Below, in pieces: positions 36,068 through 47,909 of a stretch of DNA of 64,000 bases. Made by a program: the position numbers and the translations under genes. The notes under the pieces are model-generated. The model was not told the origin of the DNA, did not search any database, and worked only from the letters and a program-made list of their open reading frames with translations. How positions within the stretch are numbered: position 1 is the first letter of the stretch; every line of letters starts with the position of its first letter. The stretch spans positions 89,068,433 through 89,132,432 of the forward strand of contig CM034305.1 in the NCBI GenBank assembly GCA_019925795.1, in the 5' to 3' direction. The stretch comes from Dendrobium chrysotoxum. Lineage: Eukaryota; Streptophyta; Magnoliopsida; Asparagales; Orchidaceae.

Positions 36068-37503
36068 GATTTCTGGCGACCACGATGGGACAGGTTTCTC
36101 TCTCCATCTTTAGATGTTATATTATTATCTTCTATAGGCAATCCTAGTTTGGTGTTTGGTTTAAGTTCCTCTCTTCTATCTTATCCTCTTCTCTTCATCT
36201 TTAGTGGGGATTAGACCTTTTTTTAAATGTATAAAGATTTGATTAAAATTTTGAGTTTATTAAATTTTTGTCCTAAATTCTCAAATTTCAATCCAGATCA
36301 AATTACTTCAATTCTTCTTATTCAAATCAAAATTCCAATTTTAATCAATTCCTAGTCAGAGTTCTTTTAGATTGGATCCTGATTTATATCATTTCAAACC
36401 AAAATTCAAATTCTATTTTTTTAATAACATGATTCATATATTTGGTATAAACTCGGATTTCCATTATCTCCCTAGTATAATTTTCTTTAGATTGGGCCTT
36501 AATTCAAATCAATCCAAACAAGAATCTAAATTCTTTTTTTTAATGATGGGGTCCATATATTTGACATATGCAAAATTTTCAAAAGAAATATTAATTTAAG
36601 AAAAGTTTGAAATCTAAAACATAAGGCAAATTCTTGAGGGAATTTTTTTTAAAAGAGTAGGTAACTTATTTTTCTTAATAAAAATTTACCTCTATTTTAT
36701 TTAAAAAATAAAGTAAGTTGTGGTTGACTCCTCTAAACACTTAAAAAAGAAAATTCATGATGATCAATACAAAGAATATACTCCCTCCCATCTCTTGAGT
36801 ACACTTGAATTTGAAAATCGTGATTTCAGATTCATCATCATGTGATGATATCCTATAAGATATAAAATGTATGTCATACAAGAAAATTGAAGAATATTCA
36901 ATTTCTTTCTCTAATTTAAATCTTTTTTGAATTAAATTTTAATTCAAAAACACATATAAGGGATAGAGCCCAGCCTAGTTTAAAGAAACTTGAGCTGGGT
37001 TAGCAAAATTTAAATTCCTAACATTTTTGGGTTTACATGAAGTCAATATACCTCTCACTAAACTTTTGAAATAATTCTCATTTGTCATTTTTGACCGAGT
37101 CAAGATAATCAAGAGATAAATTTTTCATTCTAAAAAAAATAATACTCCTACTCTTTGATAAAATTTTCACTCTTTGAAAAATATATGAATAAAACTTATC
37201 TCAATTAATTGGTGAGTATTTAACATATCTTAGTATCTGCATTTTTGAGTACACTTAAATATTCACCTTATTCTTTTGAAAATTCATGCATGAAAATTTT
37301 TGAAACCCAACATCTAATTAAAGCTCATTCTTAAGGACGGATGCTATCCTTTCCTTGATTACACCTTTTTCTTTTAAACTCTGGTTGTTTTGACTTATGG
37401 TTGTCTTGTGGATATGACTCCAAATATCATTATGATCTGATCACCTAGAAATAATCGCTTGATGTGAGCATATTCTTTTGACATCCTATGTGCCACTACT
37501 CCA
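36068..37503. other. intron 4 beside the foldback, with a short third inverted segment
   Basis: About 36130-36275 resembles 29265-29400 in the left-arm orientation (CCTAGTTTGGTG, then CATCTTTAGTGGGGATTAGAC), so a third, partial copy borders the right arm. The rest is AT-rich without recognised elements. Confidence 0.55.
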
Positions 37504-37890
37504 CTTGTTTGGGAGCCACTGTCCCATTCAAGCATAGATTTTATTACTTGTTTGAGAGTCATTCTCTCATTCAAGCACTGATCTCATTTCTTGTTTGGGA
37601 GTCATTGTCCTATTCAAGTATTAATTTATATCCACTTGTTTAAGAGACACTGTCCCATTCAAGTATTGATTTATATCCACTTGTTTAGGAGCCACTGTCC
37701 CATTCAAGCATTAGTTTATATTCACTTGTTTGGGAATCACCATCCCATTCAAGTATGGGGTGGCTATCCATTTGTTTAGGAGCCATTATCCCATTAAAAC
37801 TATTAATTTTGTCCACTTGTTTGGGAGCCACTATCCCAATCAAATATTTATCCTATCCATTTGTTGGAAGACATTATTTCATTCATGATT
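37504..37890. repeat. minisatellite, about nine units of 43-46 bp
   Basis: Units begin CTTGTTTGGGAGCC and contain CACTGTCCCATTCAAG, followed by a variable TATTGATTTATATCC segment. The usual unit of 45 bp is a multiple of three, so a 15-residue periodic frame stays open (37591-37779, HCPIQVLIYIHLF repeated). I regard this frame as a by-product. Confidence 0.93.
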
Positions 37891-38850
37891 TCATTCCTCA
37901 GCCAGATTTGATCCCCTTGATCTTTGTATGTGGTTATACAATTGTGATCTTTCTTATACTAGAGTCGTGACAGCCTTACCTTAATTTTTCATGAATATTC
38001 ATCTTCTTTTCATGTCGACGCTCCTCTATAGAAGAGAACACATAAATTAGGTTAAAATGGAGTCTTTCTAGGTTTTTGAATGCATACTTGATCACATTCA
38101 ATGTTTAGTCCAACTAGAAAGTCATATATTATTTCTCCTACAAAAGTTTATAGCATTTCAACATCTTCACTACATCTCATTTTGTTGTGCTAATATTTAT
38201 TGAGTTTAAGACATGGATTTTTCATTTTGTTACAACATTCATTAATTATCCTACTCAGTGGTGTAAATTTGTCTCCTCATATATTAAGGCAGCATCACAT
38301 ATTTTGGAATATGTTTGCTTCATCCTGTCCCAAATATTTATGATTGTGGTTAGGAACATGTATGTTTCATTGACTTCTACTATCAAAGATGTCTAAAGTC
38401 AAGACATAATTGAAGAATTTTCTATATCCCATAAGCAAAATTTAGATCTGTCTTCACACAGTGTGGGGCCAATAAAAAGGCCCAACTTGCCATGTTGAGA
38501 AAATTTTCAAAATCTATGACCAAATAAGGTACTTTTTTCCACTTAATTTGAACAAAGATTGAAGGTTCTGATAATAACCAACTAAAGTTTGATTATGGCC
38601 ATTTGATTGGTTAATAACTTCTAACATATAAGACATCTTCCTTAAAGAGAAGTTTTTCCTATAACTTGATGGCACAACAAGTGTATACAAGAAGCAGCAT
38701 ATAGAGGCAATGGAGTAAAAAGTGCTTGCGGTGGAGTAGGAAGATGGAAGACAGAGGGCGAGATATATTTTTGGGGCATAATGCAAAAATATGTTCAAGA
38801 TTCCTTTGCTCCTAGAGCTCTAATACCCTAAAGAGAGGAGAAATAATTTA
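37891..38850. other. intron 4 between minisatellite and LINE, nothing recognised
   Basis: Short frames at 38187-38396 (+) and 38798-38514 (-) have no recognisable domains and no splice context. Confidence 0.45.
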
Positions 38851-40038
38851 AGATTGATAGTTTATGATTTAAACTATAGTATTCTAACTGGAGTCATACT
38901 AAAAATGTCGTTATTGTTTGAAGGATAATATTGTAAAAATTAATAGAATTGGTAATAAAATTGGAGATAAAATCATAATTTTAAAGATTATTGTTGATGC
39001 TAAGATTAGTAATATTATAAGTATTTATGCTCCTCAAGTAGATTTGGAATATGTTCAAAATTAAAATTTTGAAATGACTTAGAAGAATTAATATAAAAAA
39101 TATCTCTTAAATAAAAAAAATTTATTGGATGAGATTTAAATTGACATATTGATAGAGAGCTGGATTAATTTAAAATCATTCATGATAGTTATGGATTTAG
39201 AGCGACTAATGAAGGTGGTAAGATCATATTAAATTTTGCTACAACTTACAATTTTGTAATTGCTAATATCTTATTTAAGAAAAGAGATGAGCATCTCACC
39301 ACTTATAAAAATAGATATAGTAAAACTCATATTGATTATTTTATTATAAGAAAAATAGATCATTTAGATCGCAACATCGCTTATTAGTTTTGACTTTAAG
39401 ATAAATGAGCGAAATATAAAAAATAAAGTAAATCGTTGTTCAATGATTAGATATGGGCATTTAAAAAATATTAATAAAAATATTTTTAAAGAGTAAAATT
39501 CTGGATCTTAAGATTTTGTCTGTGCATAAAGAAACTGATATTATGTGGAAAAAAGTAACTGGTGATATTAGAAATGTTGCAAAGGATGTGCCCTAATAAT
39601 AAAATTAGTTAACGGTGGAATCAAAATGTGCAAGAAAAGATCAAAAATAAGAAGTTTTGTTATAAAATTGATTTAGATATAAAAACTCTAATAATTGGGA
39701 AATATATAAAAATGCATATAAGGAGTTTAAGAAAATAATATATGATGCAAAGATTTTTAACTTTTAAGATTTATATAATAGTAGATACTAAGGAGGGCGA
39801 ACGATATATGTATAAATTAGTCAATCAAAAAAAAATATGTAAGGATTCAGTTCAAATGAAATGCATTAAGGATGAATATCAAAAAGTGTTTTTATTAGAA
39901 GAGGATATTTAACAAAGATTAATGAGATATCTTGCTAAACTTTTCAATAAAAATTGTAAGAATATGATTGATTTTAGTGACCTTAGCATCCTAAATAAAA
40001 ATAAAGATTTTTTATTTTTATTAGCATTTGGCAAAACT

Positions 40039-40227
40039 AGATTTGACTTATGTTAAGAAGGGTAGAGGTAGACCTAAAAAAATTTGGTTATAAATTATTA
40101 GAAATGATCTTTCTTTATTAAATTTAAATGAGAATTTGACTTTTAACAGGACACAATGGAGAAAAAGGATTCATGTAGCCGACCCCACGTAGTGGGACAA
40201 AGGCTTGATGTTGTTGTTGTTGTTGTA
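40039..40227 (+). mobile_element. second RTE LINE, only the 3' end, inserted in the first
   Basis: 189 bp carrying just the last coding segment, the AGTGGGACAAAGGCTTGATG tail and (TTG)n. It is flanked by TTGGCAAAACT at 40028-40038 and 40228-40238, an 11-bp target-site duplication. This is the usual result of incomplete reverse transcription. Its tail matches the end of the host LINE at about 44170-44357. Confidence 0.92.
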
Positions 40228-40326
40228 TTGGCAAAACTGAAGTTAGGGAGGCTTTAAAAAAAATGAAATGTGGAAAAACTGTTGGACCTAATAATATTTC
40301 AATTGAGATGAAAATGCTTAGGAGAT

Positions 40327-40778
40327 TGTTAGACCGACGGACCGGCCCAAAGAGGGTCGTTTGAACCAGCCCTGGGGCCAGTTTACTCTAGGCGACCAAG
40401 CTAGCCACCATCGGCCCCTTGTGGGACCCATTACTTGAAGAGGGGGCGGATTAGGCAAAAGTTCTGATTTAGGGAGACATTGTTTAGTAAATCAGAGTTG
40501 TATTTGTATGCTTTAAATAGATGAGATTGTTTAGGGTTAGGGTTATCTTGTATTTGCAGAGTTTTGGAGAGTTTTTAGGGTTTGCTTGAGCTCTAGCCGC
40601 TGGCTAGAGATTGGGAGAGACGAATCCTCCTCTCTAATTGAGGATCCATTGTATCTTGTTATTTCTTCCGTTAGTTTAATTATTGCAATAAAAAATTGTT
40701 TTTTCTAGTTTTTCCTTTGGATTTGGGGATCATTCTCCTAATCCAAATTTTCTTGTGAACTCCAAGTATCTCCTAACA
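40327..40778 (+). repeat. 5' LTR of TR-GAG copy B
   Basis: 452 bp, TGTTAGACCGACGG to TCTCCTAACA. Related to the copy A LTRs (shared ends, GGATCCATTGTATCTTG-type block and TTTAAATAG box) but clearly a different subfamily. Confidence 0.93.
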
Positions 40779-40781
40779 AAT

Positions 40782-40793
40782 TGGTATCAGAGA
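40782..40793 (+). promoter_or_regulatory. tRNA-Met primer binding site, copy B
   Basis: TGGTATCAGAGA begins three bases after the LTR end and matches initiator tRNA-Met in its first 11 bases. Confidence 0.9.
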
Positions 40794-40794
40794 G

Positions 40795-41358
40795 ATGTTC
40801 GGGGCTGTTTGGGGGGCTGTTTGGGTTGATTCTTGCAGCAATTTTTCTCCTTCGAATAGCTTTTTTGCTGTTTTTGTGGTGGAAACCCGAATTTTCGAGC
40901 CTAACTGGTGTCCAAGGCTGTTTTGGGGCTATTTGGGCTTATTCCTGCAGCAGTTTTTCTCCATCAAACCGTTGTTTTTGCTGTTTTTGTGGTGGAAATT
41001 CAAATTTTCCAGCCTAACAAAGATCCAGGGACTTATGGCGAGAAGAAAGGTAGAAGTATTAGAAGGGGTGATCAGACAAATGAAATCTGAAATTTCAGAT
41101 CTCCAAACTCAAGTTTTAGATTTAAAAAAGGATATTTTAGTCATCCATAACAAGATCGATTCGAAATTTTCCATTCTGGAGGGGATGTTGAAGAAAGTGC
41201 TCAGGGGCCAAACCAAAATATCCCCGTTGGAGGTGAGGGAAGGTGCCGACAGCCAGAAAAGTGGGGAAAACCCTAAGCCAATCATACGAAGAGAAAATCG
41301 TGAGGTGGAGATTTTGGACGGAACAGAAAAAAATGCCTTCTCTAAGGCCTATTCCTAG
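40795..41358 (+). CDS. gag N-terminal part of TR-GAG copy B with predicted coiled coil
   Basis: Open for 187 codons from the ATG right after the primer site. A more likely start is the ATG at 41035 (MARRKVEVLEGVIRQ), because the upstream 80 residues come from a duplicated leader of about 112 bp (40818-41022). Residues after 41035 follow a heptad pattern (IRQMKSEISDLQTQVLDLKK, then ILVIHNKIDSKFSILEGML) typical of a coiled coil that would help Gag multimerise. This part is missing from copy A. The frame stops at 41358, and the gag core continues in other frames. Confidence 0.6.
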   Translation: MFGAVWGAVWVDSCSNFSPSNSFFAVFVVETRIFEPNWCPRLFWGYLGLFLQQFFSIKPLFLLFLWWKFKFSSLTKIQGLMARRKVEVLEGVIRQMKSEISDLQTQVLDLKKDILVIHNKIDSKFSILEGMLKKVLRGQTKISPLEVREGADSQKSGENPKPIIRRENREVEILDGTEKNAFSKAYS

Positions 41359-42473
41359 GGGGGAGTTGGGTAGAGAGTATGTGGGGAGGCGTGAGGAGGT
41401 TGGACATGAGTGGAAGGGTGCTGAATTTGAAAGGAGATGGGCTAAATTTGAAGGGTGAAGGCTTAATTATAATCGAAGAGGTGTTGATTTTGAAAAGAGG
41501 GGCAGAATATGATCGAAGAGGTGCTAAATTTGAAAGGAGAATGCGGGCTTGTGATGAAAGGTTTGGGTGTGAGCGAAGAAGGGATGATTGGCACAACTAG
41601 GAGGAACCGCCCCCTTAGGGAATGGAAAACTTTGGAGGAAACGAGGGTGACGGGGGAGATCTAAGGGTGAGGAAACTGAAGATACCAATCTTTGAGGGGA
41701 GGGATGCACACTGGTGGATCTACAAGGTAGAGAGATATTTCGCCGTTAATGGGTTGACGGAGGGGGAGAAACTGACGACAGCTGACCTATGCTTGGAAGG
41801 GAAGGCTTTGGCTTGGTACCAGTGGAGGGGCATGCGACGACCCATACGGAGCTAGAAGGAGTTTAATGATTTCCTGTTAGAACGATTTCGAACCGGCAGG
41901 GGAAGAAACTTCTACGAGCAGTTTTTCGCCTCGACATAGGAAGGTTCAGTGATAGAGCACCAGGAGAGGTTCGAGTACCTTGTTAGCCAGTTAGACCGCC
42001 TTCCTAAGACCGTGCTAGAGGGGAACTTCATGAAGGGACTGAAACCAGAGATCTGAGCAGCGATTAGAGTGATGAGGTCTCGTAACTTGGGAGAGGCTAT
42101 AAAGCTAGCTCAATTGGTAGAGGACAAGAGGCACCTGGAAAGAGGAACAAAAGACAGCAGCTCAAGAGGCTCATACAGGATGACCACCATCTTTTTGGCA
42201 CTTACGGAGCAGACACACGATACTCTTCGGGAAACCCAAAAGGAGAAGACTGCAGGTGGAAGACTCAGGAATAACTTCAAGAAGCTCACATAGACTGAGT
42301 TACAAGAGAAGAAGGCAAAAGGGCTCTATTTCGGATGTGAGCAGAGGTATACACCGGGGCACAGATGTAAGGACCGAACTCTTTAGGTTCTCACCATTTG
42401 TGATAATAAGGAAGTTGGGGATGAAGCCATCTTTCCACCTTACGGATAAGGTGGGTCTTTGGGAGAGGCGTAT
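41359..42473 (+). pseudogene. gag core and zinc knuckle of TR-GAG copy B, frameshifted
   Basis: In order: a charged repeat region (EFERR / YDRRGAEFERR units, about 41400-41545), the gag core (41622-41855, RKLKIPIFEGRDAH and LEGKALAWYQWRGM), a middle part (QERFEYLVSQLDRL, FMKGLKPEI, then the frame 42069-42293 with LAQLVEDKRHLE), and a knuckle CEQRYTPGHRC at about 42336-42368 of the type found in plant Ty3 gag. Frame changes and several in-frame stops separate the parts. A purine tract (GGGAGAGG, 42461-42468) precedes the 3' LTR. Confidence 0.85.
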
Positions 42474-42941
42474 TGTTAGACCGGCCCAAAAAGGGTCGGC
42501 TCAACCAGCCCTAGGGCCGGTTTACTCTACGCGGCCAAGCTAGTCGACGACCCCTTGTGGGACCCATTACTTGAAGAGGAGGGGCAGATTAGGCAGGTTC
42601 TGATTTTAGGGGGGGGGGGGGGGGGGGGCGGCTATTTAGTAAATCAGAGTTGTATTTGTATGCTTTAAATAGATGAGATTATCTAGGGTTATCTTGTATT
42701 TGCAGAATTTTGGAGAGTTTCTAGGGTTTTCTTGGGCTCTAGCCACCAGCTAGAGATTGGGAGAGACGGATCCTCCTCTCCAATTGAGGATCCATTGTAT
42801 CTTGTTATTTTCTTCTGTTAGTTTAATTATTGCAATAAAAAGTACTATTTTTCTAGTTTTTCCTTTGGATTTAGGGATCATTCTCATTATTTGTGTCAAG
42901 GTCGTTATGGTTTACTTGTGAACTCCAAGTATTTCCTAACA
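42474..42941 (+). repeat. 3' LTR of TR-GAG copy B
   Basis: 468 bp, TGTTAGACCGGCCC to CTAACA, followed by GAGAT. It differs from the 5' LTR mainly by substitutions and by a run of 20 G at 42609-42628 where the 5' LTR has only three. Confidence 0.94.
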
Positions 42942-42946
42942 GAGAT

Positions 42947-44357
42947 GAAGGAATTTCTTGGCTTACTAAACCTTTTAATATTATTTTGAAGACTAAAAGG
43001 ATGTCAGATGAGTGGAGATTGAGTGTGTTGATTCCTATTTTAAGAATAAAGGTGATGCACAAGATTGTGCGAATTATAGAGGAATTAAGTTAATATGTCA
43101 TACTTTAAAACTATGGGAGAGAGTTATAGAACATAGGTTACGACATTTTTTTTAGAGCATAGGTTACAACATGATACTAATGTTTCTCAAAATAAATTTG
43201 GATTCATGCCGAGTAAGTCTACTATGGAAGATATACATTTATTGAGAGGTTTGAAGGAGAAGTATAGAGAGAATAAGGAGAATCTACATATGATATTTAT
43301 TAATTTAGAGAAAGCATATTATAAACTTCCAAATGAAGTGCTATGGAGAGTTCTAGAAAAGAAAGGGGTTAATAATGCTTATATTCAAGTCATTAAGGAT
43401 ATATATGCAAGAGTTGTTACTTGTGTTCAAACACAAGGTGGTTTGACCAAGTATTTTCCTATTTCATTTAGATTACATCAAGGATCAGCTTTAAGCCCGT
43501 ATCATTTTGCTTTAGTCATTGATATTTTTACAAGACATTTGCAAGAAGTTGTACCATAGTGTATGCTTTTTGTTAATGATATTCTTCTTGTTGATAAGAC
43601 TAGAGAAGGAATTAAAGGTAAACTTGAATTATGGAGGTCAACCTTAGAGTCTAAAGGCTTTTATTTGAATAGATCTAAAATCAAATATATGGAGTGTAAT
43701 TTTAGTAGTAATAGATATAGTGGGGGGATTGTGACTTTGGGTGATCAAGTCATTAATAAGAGTACACTTTTTAGATATCTTGGGTGTATTATTCAGAGTG
43801 ATGGTGAAATAGATGGGGATATTATTAGTAGAATTTAAGTTGGATGGTTGAAGTGGAGGAATGCATCAGGCTTGTTGTGTTATAGAAAAGTTCCCCTCAA
43901 ACTTAAGGAAAAATTCTATAAGATGGTGGTGAGACCTACAATGCTTTATGGTGCAGAATGTTGTCTATTAAAAAAGAGACATAATATATTAAGTTAAGTG
44001 TTGTAGAGATGAGGATGCCCAAGTGGATGAGTGGCTTTACTCTTTGGGATAGGATACAAAACAAGCATATACATGAAAAGGTTGGAGTGGCTTCAATGAA
44101 AGATAAGATTAGAAAGAGTCGCCTTAAATGATTTGGTCACATAAAACAATGGCCTTCCGATAACTCGGTTGGGAGAGTAGATGTATTAGATTTGGCTTAT
44201 GTTAAGAAAGGTAAAGGTAGACCTAAAAAGACTTTAGAAAATATTAAAAATTACATTTCTTTATTAGATTTAAATGAGAATTTGACTCTTAACAAGACAC
44301 AATGGAGAAAAAGGATTCATGTAGCCAACCCCACAGTGGGATAAAGGCTTAATGTTG
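42947..44357 (+). pseudogene. RTE LINE reverse transcriptase, C-terminal half
   Basis: Continues the RT after TR-GAG B: fingers/palm sequence with CANYRGIKLI-like and FGFMPSKSTMEDIHLL motifs, then DLEKAYYKLPNEVLWRVLEK (normally DLEKAYD), LHQGSALSPY, and the catalytic box, which reads FVND instead of F/YADD at about 43569. The 91-codon frame from 43563 then gives the segment ending with a LGCIIQSDGEIDGD motif. Loss of catalytic Asp and stops at 43557 and elsewhere show that it is inactive. Confidence 0.88.
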
Positions 44358-47300
44358 TTGTTTGCGTATTTCATCATAAACAACAGGATTCTAGGTTACT
44401 CTTGTTAACTTCTATATATGGAAACTACTAATTATGTTGGAATTAAGGAAGATGTTCTACAACTTGTACAAATTTAATTTCCTGAAAAATCTAAGAGAGC
44501 TTTTCAACCATTAAAGGGACCCAAAAATTGCAATCTTATGGATTGCCATGTTTGCATCTAAAATCTCGAACAAGTTTAATGGTTGCTACTCCTACTTCAG
44601 GTTTGCACTCAAAATTTCGAGCCAACTATAGAATCTCCTATGAATCATTAACTTTATGCGTCTGCTTTGCTAGTCCAACAAATATGGTCACCACAACATC
44701 AACAAGAACGAAACATGATTCTGATGCACTTATTTTATTAGACCCTGTCTTCTTTCTAGTATTGAAAAAGTCAATGATTTCACAAGTCATATCATTCAAA
44801 TGAGAGCATTCAAAGTGTTGCTGCTCTGGTGAATAAAAGATTCAAATCCTAATTGCCAAATGATGCAAGAATAACAAAAAAAATTATTATCACTCCACAA
44901 TATTCATCATGCTTCAAACAAGGCATTTCAAATGAGAGTTGGTATAATTTTTCTTAGTTTATGAAGGATTTTTTATGATTGGCTGAATCAAAGAATCATT
45001 ACCTCCTATGAGGCTATGATCATATCATTTGAAGCACAAGCGGATTCATTTGGAGTTAAGGATGAATGAAAAAAGGCAAGATGAGTTGACCCCTCTAAAG
45101 CCAGAGATATGGGGCAAAACGAGTTTTTGCCTCTCAACAGTGACAAGCTCAGCTATCCTGTTGTGAGTAACTTGAGAAAGGAGAAGCCAATGAGCAAAAG
45201 CAATATAGTGTCACGAGAAGGCTGACAAGCTTTCCCCATACGCATGAGGGAAATGGAAGGAAATCGCAAAAATGAGGGCTTCCAAGGCTGGAATTTATTG
45301 CAGACACCGTCAAATTTTATTCCATCAATAAGAAGTTGATTTTTCTATGAAAGTTCCACTAAAAATTTTTATAAAGTTAAAAAAAAAAATCACCAAAAAA
45401 TTAGATGGTGGTAATTCTCATTAGAATTTCAACGATAAACTGACATCTATCAGATCTTGCAATAATATTGATGGAATTTCATAAAAAATTTTTGAAATAA
45501 AAATCCATCAATAAATTCATTGGTACTTAACAATTTTCGTGTAATGCAAACCATGTCAGTTGGGCCTTACAACCTCTTACAAATCACGCCTCAACACATA
45601 GGCACTTAGGTCCACGAGATTTATTTTAAATGAACAATAAATCATTGGGACAAAATGGCTCAAAAATGAAATGGATACAAGTAGCAAGGTGAAACCATTA
45701 TAGTTGAGAGTTCACGAGTTGATGAACAGGTAATAAGATAACAGTACATGAACCTATGCAAACTAGTCAACAAGATAATGCAACTTCATGGCCAAGCACA
45801 ATATAACCAAGTGGCCACTAACATTAACTAGATCAACAAAACCCCTCCCGATGGCCCAATATTGCCATGTGAGACGCCATGTATCCATCACATTGTTGCC
45901 ATCTAGCATCTCTAAAGTTGGTCATGTTAGCAAGCTAACATATGTCCTCATCAAGACAAGATGTCATTCTCAAGATCAGCCATGTTATATTCCAAATAAT
46001 TTTGAATTTACAAATGCCATCTTAGAGGACATTTTTCTCATCACAAGCATGTCCCAGAATAATTTGAAGATTACAAATATCCCCTAGAATTTTCATAATT
46101 TCACAAGGATTTTAAAAATTGCACATGCAAACAAAGACTCAATTTTTACGAAATTTTCAAAGAAAATTCACAAAATTATTAACCCCTTGGTAAGGACTAT
46201 GCTGTAATTTTCTCCATTATTTTTTACTTCAAGAAACTCAAAACAAATTCATGAAATTTTCTTCAAATTAGAAAAAATACAAAAAAATTAAATATTCAAG
46301 AAAAATATGATGATTTCATAATATAAAAAAAGAGAATTCTAAAGAAATTGTCAAATGTGATTCCCGCAACAAAAGCCTAAGCTCTTGAAACTACATATAT
46401 TAACAACCATCTTTATCTCAGGACTTGAAGGCTCACGTCTTGATGGAAGGAAATGTCAACTCTTAGGCCTTTGCGTGCTCCTCAACTTCGCTTTGGCGCC
46501 TTAGCGTGCTCCTCAACTTCGCTCTCGACAATGATTATGTCGCTCTGTGTAATTCAAGCATCTGCATCCACCTTCCCCATCTTTATTTGTGGCTCTATGT
46601 GCACCCTCCCTCACACATCCCTAATGCAACCTCTTCCTACAAGTGACTCTACCACTCATTTTTACTTTCATGAGTGCACAGAGCCTTTGGTTTGTTCCTC
46701 TGGGCGGGATTTTCTAGAGCTAACGCTTGCCCATATGGCATTTGAGTAGTCTTCTAGGACCACGGTTCAGCTCTCCTTTCACGTAGTGACCGCCGCTCTC
46801 CCCTCCAATCAACGTTCACTTTTCCTCCTTCTAGACCTACTCCACTTGTGTTCTCAACTCTTTTGGGTTGCTCTTCTCGGCTATCCCTTTCTTTGCTCGC
46901 TATTGCTCAACCATCTCCCACCTTGGTGGGTCTTAGGGTTGTGACGCATCCCCCAATATTGTTCATTCTATAAGATCTTTGGTCACAATTATTCTTGTTA
47001 CTTAAAGGCTCATCCAAATTTGAGAAAAGCAAACGTTCAAGATCAAGACGTACGCTCAATTGGTCAAATCATTCCTACTCCTACAATGATTGTTGTTGCT
47101 TCATCAATTAAGGTTTACACTCATAATTGAAGTCCCATTGATTTTCTTCCAGAAGTTAAAATTGACGTGCTTGCCCCAACTAGTCATATAGCTATATTGT
47201 CTACACCACTTAACAAATAATATCCTGGATAATGATCCTACTAATCTAGAAGTTCATCAAATCATTCCTACTCATATTGGCAAACCCTTGAATAATCATG

Positions 47301-47393
47301 ATTCATAGCATCCACTTAATTCTGATGGAACCTTATTGAGTGATGAAGCACTGATGGATAGAAGGTTTCATAATTTATTCATTAGGCAAAGCC
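44358..47393. other. intron 4 between LINE and hAT MITE
   Basis: AT-rich. Frames at 44528-44803, 45788-46087 and 46453-46749 (+) show no known domains. The last contains a 29-bp-spaced duplication of GCGTGCTCCTCAACTTCGCT (46474 and 46503). A possible decayed CACTA end is listed separately. Confidence 0.45.
45300..45545 (-). mobile_element. possible decayed CACTA end
   Basis: The minus strand from 45545 reads CATTACACGAAAATTG, close to CACTACACGAAAA-type ends, followed by repeated ccatcaat / gatggaattt words on both strands. No other end or coding sequence was found, so this is weak. Confidence 0.3.
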
Positions 47394-47401
47394 ATCATCA
47401 C

Positions 47402-47869
47402 CATGGGCGGATCCACATATAGTCTAGGGTGGGTTGCCCACCCTCAAAAAAAAAATGAAGCCTATATGGATGTCAAATTTAGAATTTTGCCCCCCCTAAA
47501 AAAAATATTTTGCCCACCTTTTAAGGAAAAGAAGAAGCATTAAAGACACTTCAAAAAGTTATGGTACTTACTTTCTACTTTGTATAAAATAGGAGTGAAA
47601 CTTTATCCAATGGAAAAAAAGTGTCTTATGGTTTATAAGTTGGGTTTAAAAAGAATTCTAAGAAATAAGATAAAAAAATATGTAATTTCTATACAAATAA
47701 ATTTTATTTTTTGTTAAGCTAGATAACATTAAACTCATTTCTTATTCATTTTCTCTAAGTTAGGGTCTAGCTTCAGCACTATTTTGGTTAAATTTTTTTA
47801 AAAATTTTATTTTATTATTATTATTATTTGATGTTATTATTTTATTATTATTATTATTGTTATTTTATA

Positions 47870-47909
<40 letters not shown>

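Larger units (their letters stand above)
40327..42941 (+). mobile_element. TR-GAG-type retrotransposon, copy B
   Basis: 2615 bp with LTRs 40327-40778 and 42474-42941, primer site, gag and purine tract, flanked by GAGAT at 40322-40326 and 42942-42946. There is no pol. It is better preserved than copy A and longer in the 5' part of gag. It inserted into the RT region of the RTE LINE, so it is younger than the LINE. Confidence 0.95.
38860..44357 (+). mobile_element. RTE-clade LINE, 5' truncated, broken by two later insertions
   Basis: Recognisable from the endonuclease region (GFKLWYS-like at about 38862, then IISIYAPQVDLEYVQ at about 39020) through reverse transcriptase to the characteristic plant RTE 3' end (RKRIHVA then AGTGGGATAAAGGCTTAATG and TTG repeats). 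The RT part starts at about 40239 (KKMKCGKTVGPNNI), is cut by TR-GAG copy B at 40327-42941, and resumes with EGISWLTKPFNIILKTKRM. A second, truncated RTE lies at 40039-40227. Many stops and frameshifts. The 5' limit is approximate and no target-site duplication of the host LINE was found. Confidence 0.88.

Noticed and set aside
37591..37779. Periodic frame with HCPIQVLIYIHLF repeats
   Set aside because: Follows from the 45-bp minisatellite period.
37504..37890. Possible CRISPR-like array
   Set aside because: Units are contiguous and degenerate without unique spacers, and the window is plant nuclear DNA.
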